Shown here piece by piece: positions 6,949 to 13,295 of a stretch of 14,111 nucleotides of DNA. The stretch lies in assembly GCA_019594195.1 (NCBI GenBank), contig JAFDTP010000046.1, forward strand, positions 1 through 14,111, written 5' to 3'. The notes beneath the pieces were generated by a model that ran no database searches, was not told where the DNA came from, and saw nothing but the letters and a program-made list of their open reading frames with translations. The stretch comes from Thermoplasmata archaeon (lineage in GTDB: Archaea > Thermoplasmatota > Thermoplasmata > Halarchaeoplasmatales > Halarchaeoplasmataceae). The stretch's first letter is position 1. Each line of letters begins with the position of its first letter. A program made the position numbers and the translations under genes.

Positions 6949-7218
6949 ATGTCAAAAGTTAAGATCACTATAGGCGGAATAAACAAGAAAGCTGGCAGTT
7001 CGAAAGAGTACAAGACCGGAAGTTGGAGAACGATGAAGCCGGAAGTCGATATAGAGAAATGTATCCAGTGCCTCAAATGTTTCGATTACTGTCCAGACGG
7101 CGCCGTTAAGAAAATCGAAGACGGTATTGAGATCGATCTCGACTACTGTAAAGGCTGTGGGATATGTGAGAGAGAATGTCCTGTAGACGCTATCGTAATG
7201 CTCGAGGAGGAGAAGTGA
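6949..7218 (+). CDS. porD: Pyruvate:ferredoxin oxidoreductase, delta (ferredoxin) subunit
   Basis: Electron-carrying delta subunit with two [4Fe-4S] clusters, 89 residues. The first set of cysteines is C38, C41, C44 and C48 (CIQCLKCFDYCPD) and the second C67, C70, C73 and C77 (CKGCGICERECP); each set gives three ligands to one cluster and the fourth to the other. It would pass electrons from the beta subunit to free ferredoxin. The N-terminal TGSWRTMKPEVD is the usual porD lead. GGGGTG overlapping the porG stop serves as ribosome site, implying coupled translation. Confidence 0.95.
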   Translation: MSKVKITIGGINKKAGSSKEYKTGSWRTMKPEVDIEKCIQCLKCFDYCPDGAVKKIEDGIEIDLDYCKGCGICERECPVDAIVMLEEEK

Positions 7219-7222
7219 TAAT

Positions 7223-8419
7223 ATGGGAGAACAAAAAGGAATGACTATCCAAGGTAATATGGCGACAGCCCTAGGTGCAAAGCTTTGTGAACCAGATGTT
7301 ATACCAGCTTACCCCATCACTCCATCGACGTTATTCCCTGAAAAGATCTCTGAATACATCGCAGACGGAGAGTTAGACGCGGAGATGATCAGAGTAGAGA
7401 GCGAACACTCGGCGATGAGCGCCTGCATCGGTGCTTCATCTACTGGAGCTAGAACTTGTACGGCTTCAGCTTCTCAGGGTATAGCTCTGATGCACGAGAT
7501 GCTGTTCATCGCGGCAGGCATGAGATTACCGATAGTGATGGCTGTAGGTAATAGGGCGCTTTCCGCACCGATCAACATATGGGCAGATCATCAGGACAGT
7601 GTTTCTTCAAGAGATTCCGGATGGATGCAGTTCTACGCCGAGAAGAACCAGGAAGGTTTGGACTTGATGATACTCGCTTTCAGGATAGCTGAAGATGAAA
7701 GAGTTCTTCTTCCAGCGATGGTCGGTATAGACGGTTTCGTACTGACCCACACCGTTGAAGGAGTTCAGGTCCCTGCTAAAGAGGATGTTCAGGATTTCCT
7801 ACCACCTTATGAACCTCCACACGGTAAACTCGATCCCGAGGACCCGATGACCTTCGGTTCTTTGGGAACTCCAGAATACTATCAGGAATTGAAATACGAT
7901 CAGACAGAAGCTATAGAGAAGGCACCAGAAGTAATCGATGAGATATTCGACGAGTTCGAAGAGGAATTCGGCAGAGAATACAACAGGATAACTCCGTACA
8001 AGTGCGAGGACGCAGATATAATACTGCTGACCATGGGATCCATGTCCGGAACAGCGAGAGCGGCAGTAGATGAGATGCGTGAAGAAGGCAAGAAGGTCGG
8101 AATGGCCAAGATGACTGTCTTCAGACCCTTCCCAAGTGACCTGTTGAAAGAGATCGCTGGAGATGCAGACGGTCTTGCCGTAGTCGATAGGAACATATCT
8201 CCTGGTTTTGGAGGTGCCATATTCGCTGAGAGCGCAGGAACGTTCATCAATGAAAGTAAGAGTCCGCTGATGAAGAACTTCATCATAGGTCTCGGTGGAA
8301 GAGAGATATTCAAAGAGAACTTCAAAGAGATGTACGAGAAGACGAAGGAAGCCGTTGAAGCCGGAGAGGTGAAGAAGCCGGTAGAATGGTTGAATATGAA
8401 CGAAGATGTGATGAGGTGA
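7223..8419 (+). CDS. porA: Pyruvate:ferredoxin oxidoreductase, alpha subunit
   Basis: Alpha subunit, 398 residues, carrying the pyrimidine-side half of the thiamine pyrophosphate site. YPITPST (30-36) has the pyruvate-contact Thr33; VESEHSAM (58-65) supplies the glutamate and [16 protein letters not shown] (110-125) the conserved Arg and active-site loop; [12 protein letters not shown] is the next family signature. The C-terminal half (from about [11 protein letters not shown]) is the domain II seen in porA. The sequence around NIWADHQD and FVLTHT favours pyruvate over branched 2-oxoacids, judged by memory of the families. GAGGAGG (7204-7210) precedes the start. Its TGA stop lies inside the porB ribosome site. 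Confidence 0.95.
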   Translation: MGEQKGMTIQGNMATALGAKLCEPDVIPAYPITPSTLFPEKISEYIADGELDAEMIRVESEHSAMSACIGASSTGARTCTASASQGIALMHEMLFIAAGMRLPIVMAVGNRALSAPINIWADHQDSVSSRDSGWMQFYAEKNQEGLDLMILAFRIAEDERVLLPAMVGIDGFVLTHTVEGVQVPAKEDVQDFLPPYEPPHGKLDPEDPMTFGSLGTPEYYQELKYDQTEAIEKAPEVIDEIFDEFEEEFGREYNRITPYKCEDADIILLTMGSMSGTARAAVDEMREEGKKVGMAKMTVFRPFPSDLLKEIAGDADGLAVVDRNISPGFGGAIFAESAGTFINESKSPLMKNFIIGLGGREIFKENFKEMYEKTKEAVEAGEVKKPVEWLNMNEDVMR

Positions 8420-8420
8420 T
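8413..8420 (+). promoter_or_regulatory. Ribosome site deciding the porB start
   Basis: GAGGTGAT is a full match to the archaeal anti-ribosome-site sequence and overlaps the porA stop. It sits four bases before the ATG at 8425 and one before that at 8422, and rules out an upstream in-frame ATG at 8386 inside porA. Confidence 0.75.
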
Positions 8421-8424
8421 AATG

Positions 8425-9306
8425 ATGGCAGAAGATGAAGATAAAGAAATGTTCGCATCTGGACACAGGATGTGTGCCGGCTGCGGTGAAGGTACAGCGA
8501 TGCGCGCTATCTTGAATGAAGCGGGACCCAATACTATAGCTACCGTAGCGACAGGATGTTTAGAAGTCACTACGACAGCGTTTCCACAGACAGCTTGGGA
8601 GATACCCTTGATACATGCAGCTTTCGAGAACGCCGCAAGTGTCGCATCAGGTATTGAAGTAGCACTGAAACAGATGGACAAGAAAGGAGAGACGAACATC
8701 ATCTCGTTCGCAGGTGACGGAGGTACCTTTGATATCGGTTTCCAGGCACTTTCCGGCATGATGGAGAGGAAACACAACATAACTCACATCTGTTTGGACA
8801 ACGAAGCTTACATGAATACAGGTATCCAGAGGTGCAGTTCTACTCCATACGGAGCTTCGACGACCACTTCGCCTTCGGGTGAAGTCAGTATAGGTGAAGA
8901 CAGGCCGAAGAAGCCGATAGCTAGGATATGTTCAGCCCACGATATCCCGTACGCTGCTACAGCTAGCATAGCTTATACGGAAGACCTGAAGAAGAAAGTC
9001 AGAAAGGCTTTAGATGCGGACGGCCCCGCTTTCGTGCACGTCTTCGCTCCATGTCCGACCGGATGGAGACATGGCAGTGACGACTCGGTCGAATTGGCGC
9101 GATTAGCTGTAGAAACTGGAATATTCGTCCTTTGGGAAGCTGAAGACGGCGAGATCTGCGATATCAACATCACAAAAAAGCCGAAAGAGAGAAAGCCTGT
9201 TGAAGAATACCTGAAGAAACAGAGAAGATTCGCACATCTTACCGATGAACACATAGAGAGGATACAGGACGAAGTCGACGAAAAATGTGAAGAATACGGC
9301 TTCTAA
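8425..9306 (+). CDS. porB: Pyruvate:ferredoxin oxidoreductase, beta subunit
   Basis: Beta subunit, 293 residues, holding the diphosphate side of thiamine pyrophosphate and the proximal [4Fe-4S] cluster. Cluster ligands are C17 and C20 (CAGCGEG), C45 (ATGCLEV) and C210 (APCPTGW). The thiamine motif runs [19 protein letters not shown] (98-116) to [11 protein letters not shown] (125-135), binding magnesium through Asp and Asn. [20 protein letters not shown] is a usual porB stretch that contacts the alpha subunit. The reading frame is open back to 8386 inside porA, but the ribosome site at 8413-8420 shows the start at 8425 (or 8422). It is the last gene of the operon; a T-rich tract follows. Confidence 0.95.
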   Translation: MAEDEDKEMFASGHRMCAGCGEGTAMRAILNEAGPNTIATVATGCLEVTTTAFPQTAWEIPLIHAAFENAASVASGIEVALKQMDKKGETNIISFAGDGGTFDIGFQALSGMMERKHNITHICLDNEAYMNTGIQRCSSTPYGASTTTSPSGEVSIGEDRPKKPIARICSAHDIPYAATASIAYTEDLKKKVRKALDADGPAFVHVFAPCPTGWRHGSDDSVELARLAVETGIFVLWEAEDGEICDINITKKPKERKPVEEYLKKQRRFAHLTDEHIERIQDEVDEKCEEYGF

Positions 9307-9320
9307 AGATACCCAAACCC

Positions 9321-9337
9321 CCTTTTATTTTTCTTTT
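9321..9337 (+). terminator. T-rich terminator after the por operon
   Basis: CCTTTTATTTTTCTTTT begins 15 bases after the porB stop and is placed to end the operon before the convergent small gene at 9343. Confidence 0.45.
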
Positions 9338-9342
9338 ACCAA

Positions 9343-9576
9343 CTATTCTTCAAAAGTCTCGGTTTCTATAGAGTAAAGTACGTTGTATCCTTCTAATGCA
9401 GAGTGTATCTGATCCGCGAAACGTATCGCGTCACTCACATCAGCACCGTCCTCCCAGTCGTATACCATATCGTATTCCCCTCTCTGGGGTTCAAATCCTA
9501 GTCCATGGAGTACATCGAGTGTTTCGGAGGGTCTTTCGCCCTCGCTGTTGAATGTCAGTTTTATGTACGTTTTCAT
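9343..9576 (-). CDS. Conserved small acidic protein, unknown function
   Basis: 77-residue protein with no function I recognise. It begins MKTYIKLTFNSEG, then a helix-like SETLDVLHGLGF, two strand-like pieces (YDMVYDW, NVLYSIETE) and the helix DVSDAIRFADQIHSAL, an order that would suit a small ferredoxin-like alpha/beta fold; this is judged by eye. It has a pI that must be low and no cysteines or membrane segment. I chose the ATG at 9576 over a TTG one codon upstream. The ribosome site is weak, so it may be leaderless or read through from the glycosyltransferase gene 42 bases upstream. A similar small protein seems familiar from haloarchaea, but I cannot name it. Confidence 0.7.
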   Translation of the reverse strand: MKTYIKLTFNSEGERPSETLDVLHGLGFEPQRGEYDMVYDWEDGADVSDAIRFADQIHSALEGYNVLYSIETETFEE

Positions 9577-9618
9577 CAATACAAGATAAGGTGCTTTCTG
9601 ATATTAATGATTTTGCTT

Positions 9619-10425
9619 TTAAAGAGGTTTATCAGATTCTTCCGGCCGATTGCCGAAAAGTTTGCAGCCTAGGTATCCGTAGAACGCCGGAAGTAATCTT
9701 ATGAAGTACCAGAGCGTTATCTGATGGTCCAGCATCTTTCCTGGTGAGTAATTACTCCATAGTTTTCCATGCTTCATCGTAAGCTGCTTCCTTCCGAAGC
9801 CGTTCCAGAAGGCCTGCTTGAAGAAGCCGTAGAAACTTCCTCTCGTTCGATGGTACACGATCGCGTCTTCGTTGTAACCTATCTCTCCTCCAGCTTCTAT
9901 AGCTCTCAAATTCAGATCTATATCCTCAGCGGTTTGAAACCACGGATCGAAACCTTCGATCTCTTCGAACAGTTTTTTATCATAGAGAAGGTTGCAGCTC
10001 GGATAAGTGATGTCGTAGCCTTTGTGGAAAAGTTCAACCCTCTCCAGCTCTTCGAACGCGTGATAACCTATCTGGATCGTCTTTCCCGCGACCACGTCGT
10101 ATTCTTTCGCGCTTTCCCGCATCTCTTCCGCCCAGAATGGATTGACTATCACGTCGCCGTCGATGAAAGCGACTTTTTCACCTTCCGCTTTTTCCACTCC
10201 GAAGTTTCGAGCTTCTCCTCTCGTTCCACCTTTTATGTAAAGGTTGATGAAGTCGTGGTCTTCAGAGTAATCTCTGACTATATCTTGAGTTCCATCGTCG
10301 CTGTGCGCGTCGACTATGATGACTTCTATCGGTGGTTCTTGAACTATCAGACTGTCGAGTAAGTCTGGCATGTCTCTAGCTTCGTTCTTCACTGTTATTA
10401 TTATGCTGATGAGCATAGTATCCAT
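9619..10425 (-). CDS. Family 2 glycosyltransferase
   Basis: GT-A fold transferase that adds a sugar from a nucleotide or dolichol-phosphate donor, most likely at the inner face of the membrane. Of 268 residues, the start ISIIITVKNEARDMPDLL is the first strand and helix; VIIVDAHSDDGT (35-46) binds the nucleotide; the metal motif is DGD (89-91) in AFIDGDVIV; AED (166-168) in QTAEDIDLN gives the acidic base; and FWNGFGRKQL (206-215) is the usual GxGR motif. The C-terminal HQITLWYFIRLLPAFYGYLG (about 235-254) could lie in the membrane. A TATA box near 10453-10464 and no ribosome site suggest a leaderless start at 10425; an ATG at 10416 is possible. It fits surface glycan or N-glycan synthesis. 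Confidence 0.9.
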   Translation of the reverse strand: MDTMLISIIITVKNEARDMPDLLDSLIVQEPPIEVIIVDAHSDDGTQDIVRDYSEDHDFINLYIKGGTRGEARNFGVEKAEGEKVAFIDGDVIVNPFWAEEMRESAKEYDVVAGKTIQIGYHAFEELERVELFHKGYDITYPSCNLLYDKKLFEEIEGFDPWFQTAEDIDLNLRAIEAGGEIGYNEDAIVYHRTRGSFYGFFKQAFWNGFGRKQLTMKHGKLWSNYSPGKMLDHQITLWYFIRLLPAFYGYLGCKLFGNRPEESDKPL

Positions 10426-10452
10426 CGTTTTGTCGACTGATGTAGAAAGGTT

Positions 10453-10464
10453 TTATTATTTAAA
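10453..10464 (-). promoter_or_regulatory. TATA box for the family 2 glycosyltransferase gene
   Basis: Read on the minus strand this is TTTAAATAATAA, about 28-40 bases before the start codon at 10425, which suits a leaderless or nearly leaderless message. Confidence 0.45.
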
Positions 10465-10511
10465 GTAAATCATCGGAGATGAGATCGGGGATAGTTGACA
10501 AAACTCTTTGA

Positions 10512-10712
10512 TCCGAAAATTTTTATTTATTAAAGAAGAAAAAAGATGGAAAGAGCTTCAGTGAAGTTATCGAGGAAAAATTGGATTTTAGGAAAAAGAT
10601 AGCGGAGGTGGCTGGAAAAAACATCTCGGATAGAGAGACGATGGAAAAAGTAAAGAAAGACATCCGAGAAGGTTCTCGTGGATCTCAGGAAGATCGGCAG
10701 ACCGGTAGATGA
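10512..10712 (+). pseudogene. VapB-type antitoxin remnant
   Basis: The open stretch holds KKDGKSFSEVIEEKLD, the typical middle of an archaeal VapB-type antitoxin, then FRKKIAEVAG and ETMEKVKKDI. There is no in-frame start: a TGA (10509-10511) precedes it and no ATG, GTG or TTG comes before the conserved part, so the DNA-binding N-terminus is missing. The final residues REGSRGSQEDRQTGR are the following toxin piece read in the wrong frame. A TATA-like TTTTTATTTA at 10520-10529 lies where the lost start should be. Pseudogene call is by sequence; family call by memory. Confidence 0.6.
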
Positions 10713-10821
10713 TCTTCATGGTATTTACATCGCGGCGACAGCGATAAAAAATGATCTTGAACTTTTAACAGCAAATTATAAACATTTTAGAGGTGTGGAA
10801 GAGCTAGAAATACAAGAATAG
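10654..10821 (+). pseudogene. VapC-type PIN toxin remnant, C-terminal part
   Basis: About the last 50 residues of a PIN-domain ribonuclease: EKVLVDLRKIGRPVDDL, then IYIAATAIKNDLELLT and NYKHFRGVEELEI. This is the standard C-terminal pattern with its Asp-Ile-x-Ile-Ala-Ala-Thr core (here the Asp of D-x-x-I-A-A-T is replaced, HGIYIAAT). The N-terminal half with the first catalytic Asp is absent, and the piece overlaps the end of the antitoxin remnant in another frame. An internal deletion running from the end of vapB into vapC explains it. It cannot be an active nuclease. Confidence 0.7.
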
Positions 10822-10894
10822 AAAGATTACTGGTTTTTGAGTGATGAGATAACTCGGTGAGAATGAGGTATATGGATATCTACTTATCGATGGT

Positions 10895-10904
10895 ATTTTA
10901 TAAG
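10895..10904 (+). promoter_or_regulatory. TATA box for the nucleotidyltransferase pair
   Basis: ATTTTATAAG lies about 45-50 bases before the small gene at 10947, with a transcript start expected near 10925-10930. Together with GGAGTGA at 10933-10939 it makes a complete expression signal. Confidence 0.4.
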
Positions 10905-10946
10905 GTAAAAATGTTTGAATTTACAGAAGAACGGAGTGAAATGTAA

Positions 10947-11120
10947 ATGTCTAGCCGTGATCGATTGAAACGAGAACGATTGAAAAAAAGAAGAGAAGAC
11001 AATATCCGGGAGGCTTTGAGAGCTAGAGATTTCAGTGAAGAAGAGACTTTACAGATGGGATTAGATCTGATCGAATTTTCTATCGAACTTAACCGAGGGG
11101 CTGAAATTGAAGAAGATTGA
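10947..11120 (+). CDS. Small protein, likely partner of the nucleotidyltransferase
   Basis: 57-residue protein, too short to be found by length filters. GGAGTGA at 10933-10939 ends seven bases before its ATG, a clear ribosome site. The first half is strongly basic (SSRDRLKRERLKKRRED), the second acidic and helical (EEETLQMGLDLIEFSIELN), and the end overlaps the frame that codes the nucleotidyltransferase by 14 bases. That position, size and overlap fit the antitoxin of a type IV-like nucleotidyltransferase toxin-antitoxin pair. The family is not one I can name, so the role is inferred from context. A tiny in-frame ORF (10911-10946) ends immediately ahead of it. Confidence 0.6.
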   Translation: MSSRDRLKRERLKKRREDNIREALRARDFSEEETLQMGLDLIEFSIELNRGAEIEED

Positions 11121-11160
11121 AGAAGTTCTGAGAACCACGACAGAATATCTGAACCAGTAA
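11107..11160 (+). other. Detached 5' piece of the nucleotidyltransferase gene, ends in TAA
   Basis: In frame with the gene below, TTG at 11107 has GAGGGG (11095-11100) six bases upstream and reads KKIEEVLRTTTEYLNQ before TAA at 11158-11160. Beyond the stop comes DIDYVLVGG, so the helix and first strand of the fold are split by the stop. Confidence 0.55.
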
Positions 11161-11175
11161 GATATAGATTACGTA

Positions 11176-11670
11176 TTGGTTGGAGGCATGGCGGTAATAA
11201 TTTATGGAAATCCAAGAACAACTGTTGACCTGGACTTAGTGGTGAAACTCGAAGATGAGGAGATAAAAGATTTTGCCAACTATCTTCAGAACAAGGGATT
11301 TTTTTCGGACCCTGAAGATATGAAACGGGCCTTTGAGGAAAAAACACACTTCACCGCGAAAGAAAAAGATTCGCTTTTCAGACTCGATATCAAAGGAATT
11401 TACGAACCTAAAGAAAAGATGACTTTGAAAAATCGAAATAAGATCAAATATAAAGGCATCGAGATGTGGGTAGCTTCTCCTGAAGATACCATCGCTAACA
11501 AATTGTATTACGGCAGTGAGCAGGATATAGAGGACGCTGAAAGCGTATTCGTCCGGCAGCAAAAAAATCTTGATCAGGACTATCTCGAGGAGAGATGTGA
11601 GACTCTCGGGGTTTTAGAGGAGCTTGAAGAGATGAAAAGAGAGGTCGAAGAAATATTGTCAGGTGAATGA
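11176..11670 (+). CDS. DUF6036/AbiEii-like nucleotidyltransferase, 5' end interrupted
   Basis: Nucleotidyltransferase-fold protein of the kind found as toxin in type IV-like toxin-antitoxin pairs. From 11176 the 164 residues hold the signature GGMAVIIYGNPRTTVDLDL: the GG of strand one and the DxD metal pair about 12 residues later. The third acidic site is likely the Asp in RLDIKG. KGIEMWVASPEDTIANKLYY is the C-terminal signature (PEDTIANKL). The conserved lead before GG (EVLRTTTEYL...DIDYVLV) sits upstream, cut by TAA at 11158-11160. Restart at TTG 11176 or ATG 11188 has no ribosome site, so the gene is probably broken, or at most makes a trimmed protein. The small upstream gene overlaps its proper 5' end. 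DUF number is recalled, not checked. Confidence 0.65.
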   Translation: MVGGMAVIIYGNPRTTVDLDLVVKLEDEEIKDFANYLQNKGFFSDPEDMKRAFEEKTHFTAKEKDSLFRLDIKGIYEPKEKMTLKNRNKIKYKGIEMWVASPEDTIANKLYYGSEQDIEDAESVFVRQQKNLDQDYLEERCETLGVLEELEEMKREVEEILSGE

Positions 11671-11857
11671 TCTAATTGTGCATATTTGGAATGATGAAAC
11701 TTTTTTGAAACGTCTAGTAGAGAGTGAGAAAACCTAGCGGATATATCTAGGGAGTCAGTGATGATATTCACTAAGTTGAGGTTCTAAAATATCAGAATGA
11801 AAACACGTAGAGAAGTGTAAAAAGTCAATATTATTTTATAGTGATTTCAGATAGAGT
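11671..11857. other. Non-coding gap with two short hairpins
   Basis: No gene seen on either strand. Two small inverted repeats lie side by side: CCTAG (11733-11737) with CTAGG (11747-11751), and AGTGA (11757-11761) with TCACT (11768-11772). They may be chance, or the decayed vapC that should follow the vapB on the minus strand. Confidence 0.35.
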
Positions 11858-12099
11858 TCATAATTCTTCCTCGAAGATCTCATCCAGGTCTTTTTCTGTT
11901 GAATTTCTTGTATCTTCTATGCTTTTTCTTAATTCTTCGTCTTCCCAGATCTCAGCTATCTTTAACAGAGATTTTTCGTTAGTCAATTTCTTAACTACAT
12001 CAACGGAACATTCTCCTTTTTCTTTTTCTTCTTCAAAAGTTCATACGCCTTTTGATCTAAAGAGACGGTTTTAGTATTGTCGATCTTTTTCAAATGCAT
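11858..12099 (-). pseudogene. VapB-type antitoxin with a frameshift, toxin missing
   Basis: Two frames together encode a full VapB-like protein. From ATG at 12099 the first reads KKIDNTKTVSLDQKAYELL, the usual N-terminal strand and helix that bind DNA, then a run of lysines and a stop at TAG. In the second frame, from about 12020 on, GECSVDVVKKL, ending DLDEIFEEEL with TGA at 11858-11860, supplies the rest. One added base in the A-rich tract GAAGAAAAAGAAAAAGG (about 12017-12033) would join them, so a one-base loss, a read error, or slippage is possible. No vapC follows: an ATGA overlap at the end opens only four codons before a stop. Family call is by eye. Confidence 0.65.
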
Positions 12100-12103
12100 T
12101 AAC

Positions 12104-12113
12104 AATAAATATA
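12104..12113 (+). promoter_or_regulatory. TATA box for the family 4 glycosyltransferase gene
   Basis: AATAAATATA lies about 20-25 bases ahead of the expected transcript start near 12130-12135, just before GGAGAT (12132-12137). This puts the translation start at 12147 and not at 12120. Confidence 0.55.
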
Positions 12114-12146
12114 CATTCGATGATGATTTTAGGAGATAAAGAGAAG

Positions 12147-13295
12147 ATGAACGTCTTGATGCTGCTGACCAAGATATTCAGGAACGATCCTAGAGTGTAT
12201 TACGAAGCTGAGGCGCTGACAGAGGCGGGACACGACGTTACGGTTCTGGTTTGGGCAAGGCACGATCAGGAGCATGAACTGCCCGATGTCGAAGAACACG
12301 ACGGGATCGAAGTCCATCATCTTCATCTAACAGAGGCGGATTCTCAAGGACTTCCTGATAATCCATTGTTCGGCAATATGATGTGGTGGAAAAAGGCCTA
12401 CGAGTACGGAGTAGAACTTCATGAGAGGGGTAAGGATTTCGATGTAGTTCACTGTCACGATCTAGATACTTTAATGCCTGGAGTCAAGATGAAGAAGAAG
12501 CTGGGGATGAAATTGGTTTATGACGCCCACGAGATCTTCGGTCTGATGATAAGAAAGGACAGGAGCGAAGCATTGGCGCAGGGCGCTCTTCAATTCGAGA
12601 AAGTATTAGCTTCCAACGCTGATCATATAATAACAACTAGTAGGCCTTTTTATGAGCACTTGGATAAGGTGACGGATAGACCTCTGACTATTGTGATGAA
12701 CTGTAAACCTTTACCTTCTAAAGAATATGAACCACCATCTAATGACGTTCCTACTTTTTCTTACATCGGCTTGTTACACGGATCAAGGATGTTCCCCAAA
12801 TTGGTCGATATATTTGGTGAGATGGATAACGTCAGGTTTAGGATAGCTGGGAAGAAAGAGAACTTGTACGAGGAAGTGAAAGAGAGATCTTCTGAATACT
12901 CTAATGTTGAATTCCTAGGCAGTATACCATATTCAGATGTGATACCTGAAACCAAGAGGTCTGATGTCGTAGTATGTCCTATAGATCCTGATGATCCGAA
13001 CAGTTCTCTGGCATTGGCGAACAAGCAGTTCGAAGCAATGGTATGTGGAAGGCCGATCATAGTCTCGGATGATACGCATGCCGGCGAAGTCACTAAAGAG
13101 TGGGATTGTGGTCTGGTCGTTGAACATGCCCCTGAAAGTATCAAGGAAGCTGTTGAAAGACTTCGAGATGATGGTGAGTTGAGGGAAGAATTAGGTAAGA
13201 ACGCGTTTTCTGCCGCGGTGAAAAAGTTCAATTGGGAGCACGAGAAGAGCAAGTTGATCTCCATCTATGAGGAGCTGGAGAGAGGCGATCAATGA
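12147..13295 (+). CDS. Family 4 glycosyltransferase
   Basis: GT-B fold retaining transferase that adds a sugar from a nucleotide donor, probably in surface-polysaccharide or N-glycan synthesis in the cytoplasm. The 382 residues are normal for the family. The N-terminal domain begins NVLMLLTKIFRNDPRVYYEA, with DVVHCHDLDTL (99-109) and LVYDAHEIFG (123-132). The donor domain has FSYIGLLHGSRM, VEFLGSIPYSDV (254-265), NKQFEAMVCGRPIIV (292-306) and FNWEH near the end. Of the EX7E pair, E296 is present as part of FEAM, but the partner eight places earlier is Leu288, common in some GT4 branches. I chose 12147 since GGAGAT (12132-12137) and a TATA box fit it. Its last seven bases overlap the convergent GNAT gene. 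Confidence 0.9.
   Translation: MNVLMLLTKIFRNDPRVYYEAEALTEAGHDVTVLVWARHDQEHELPDVEEHDGIEVHHLHLTEADSQGLPDNPLFGNMMWWKKAYEYGVELHERGKDFDVVHCHDLDTLMPGVKMKKKLGMKLVYDAHEIFGLMIRKDRSEALAQGALQFEKVLASNADHIITTSRPFYEHLDKVTDRPLTIVMNCKPLPSKEYEPPSNDVPTFSYIGLLHGSRMFPKLVDIFGEMDNVRFRIAGKKENLYEEVKERSSEYSNVEFLGSIPYSDVIPETKRSDVVVCPIDPDDPNSSLALANKQFEAMVCGRPIIVSDDTHAGEVTKEWDCGLVVEHAPESIKEAVERLRDDGELREELGKNAFSAAVKKFNWEHEKSKLISIYEELERGDQ

Noticed and set aside
8386..8424. Earlier in-frame start for porB inside porA
   Set aside because: It would overlap porA by 34 bases with no ribosome site, while GAGGTGAT sits directly ahead of the ATG at 8425, and the extra residues do not match porB.
7799..8466. Long minus-strand open frames opposite porA and porB, and similar ones opposite the GT4, tnaA and radical SAM genes
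   Set aside because: They have no ribosome sites, their composition is that of a reversed codon pattern, and the opposite genes are firmly assigned.
10837..10850. GTGATGA-like boxes (also at 11758-11764) as C boxes of C/D box small RNAs
   Set aside because: No CTGA D box or second pair at the needed distance was seen.
10911..10946. Tiny ORF of 11 codons in frame just before the 57-residue gene
   Set aside because: No ribosome site and no recognisable sequence; the GGAGTGA within it serves the following gene.
11841..12074. Plus-strand open frame of 77 codons over the vapB remnant
   Set aside because: Serine-rich shadow of the minus-strand antitoxin sequence, with no ribosome site.
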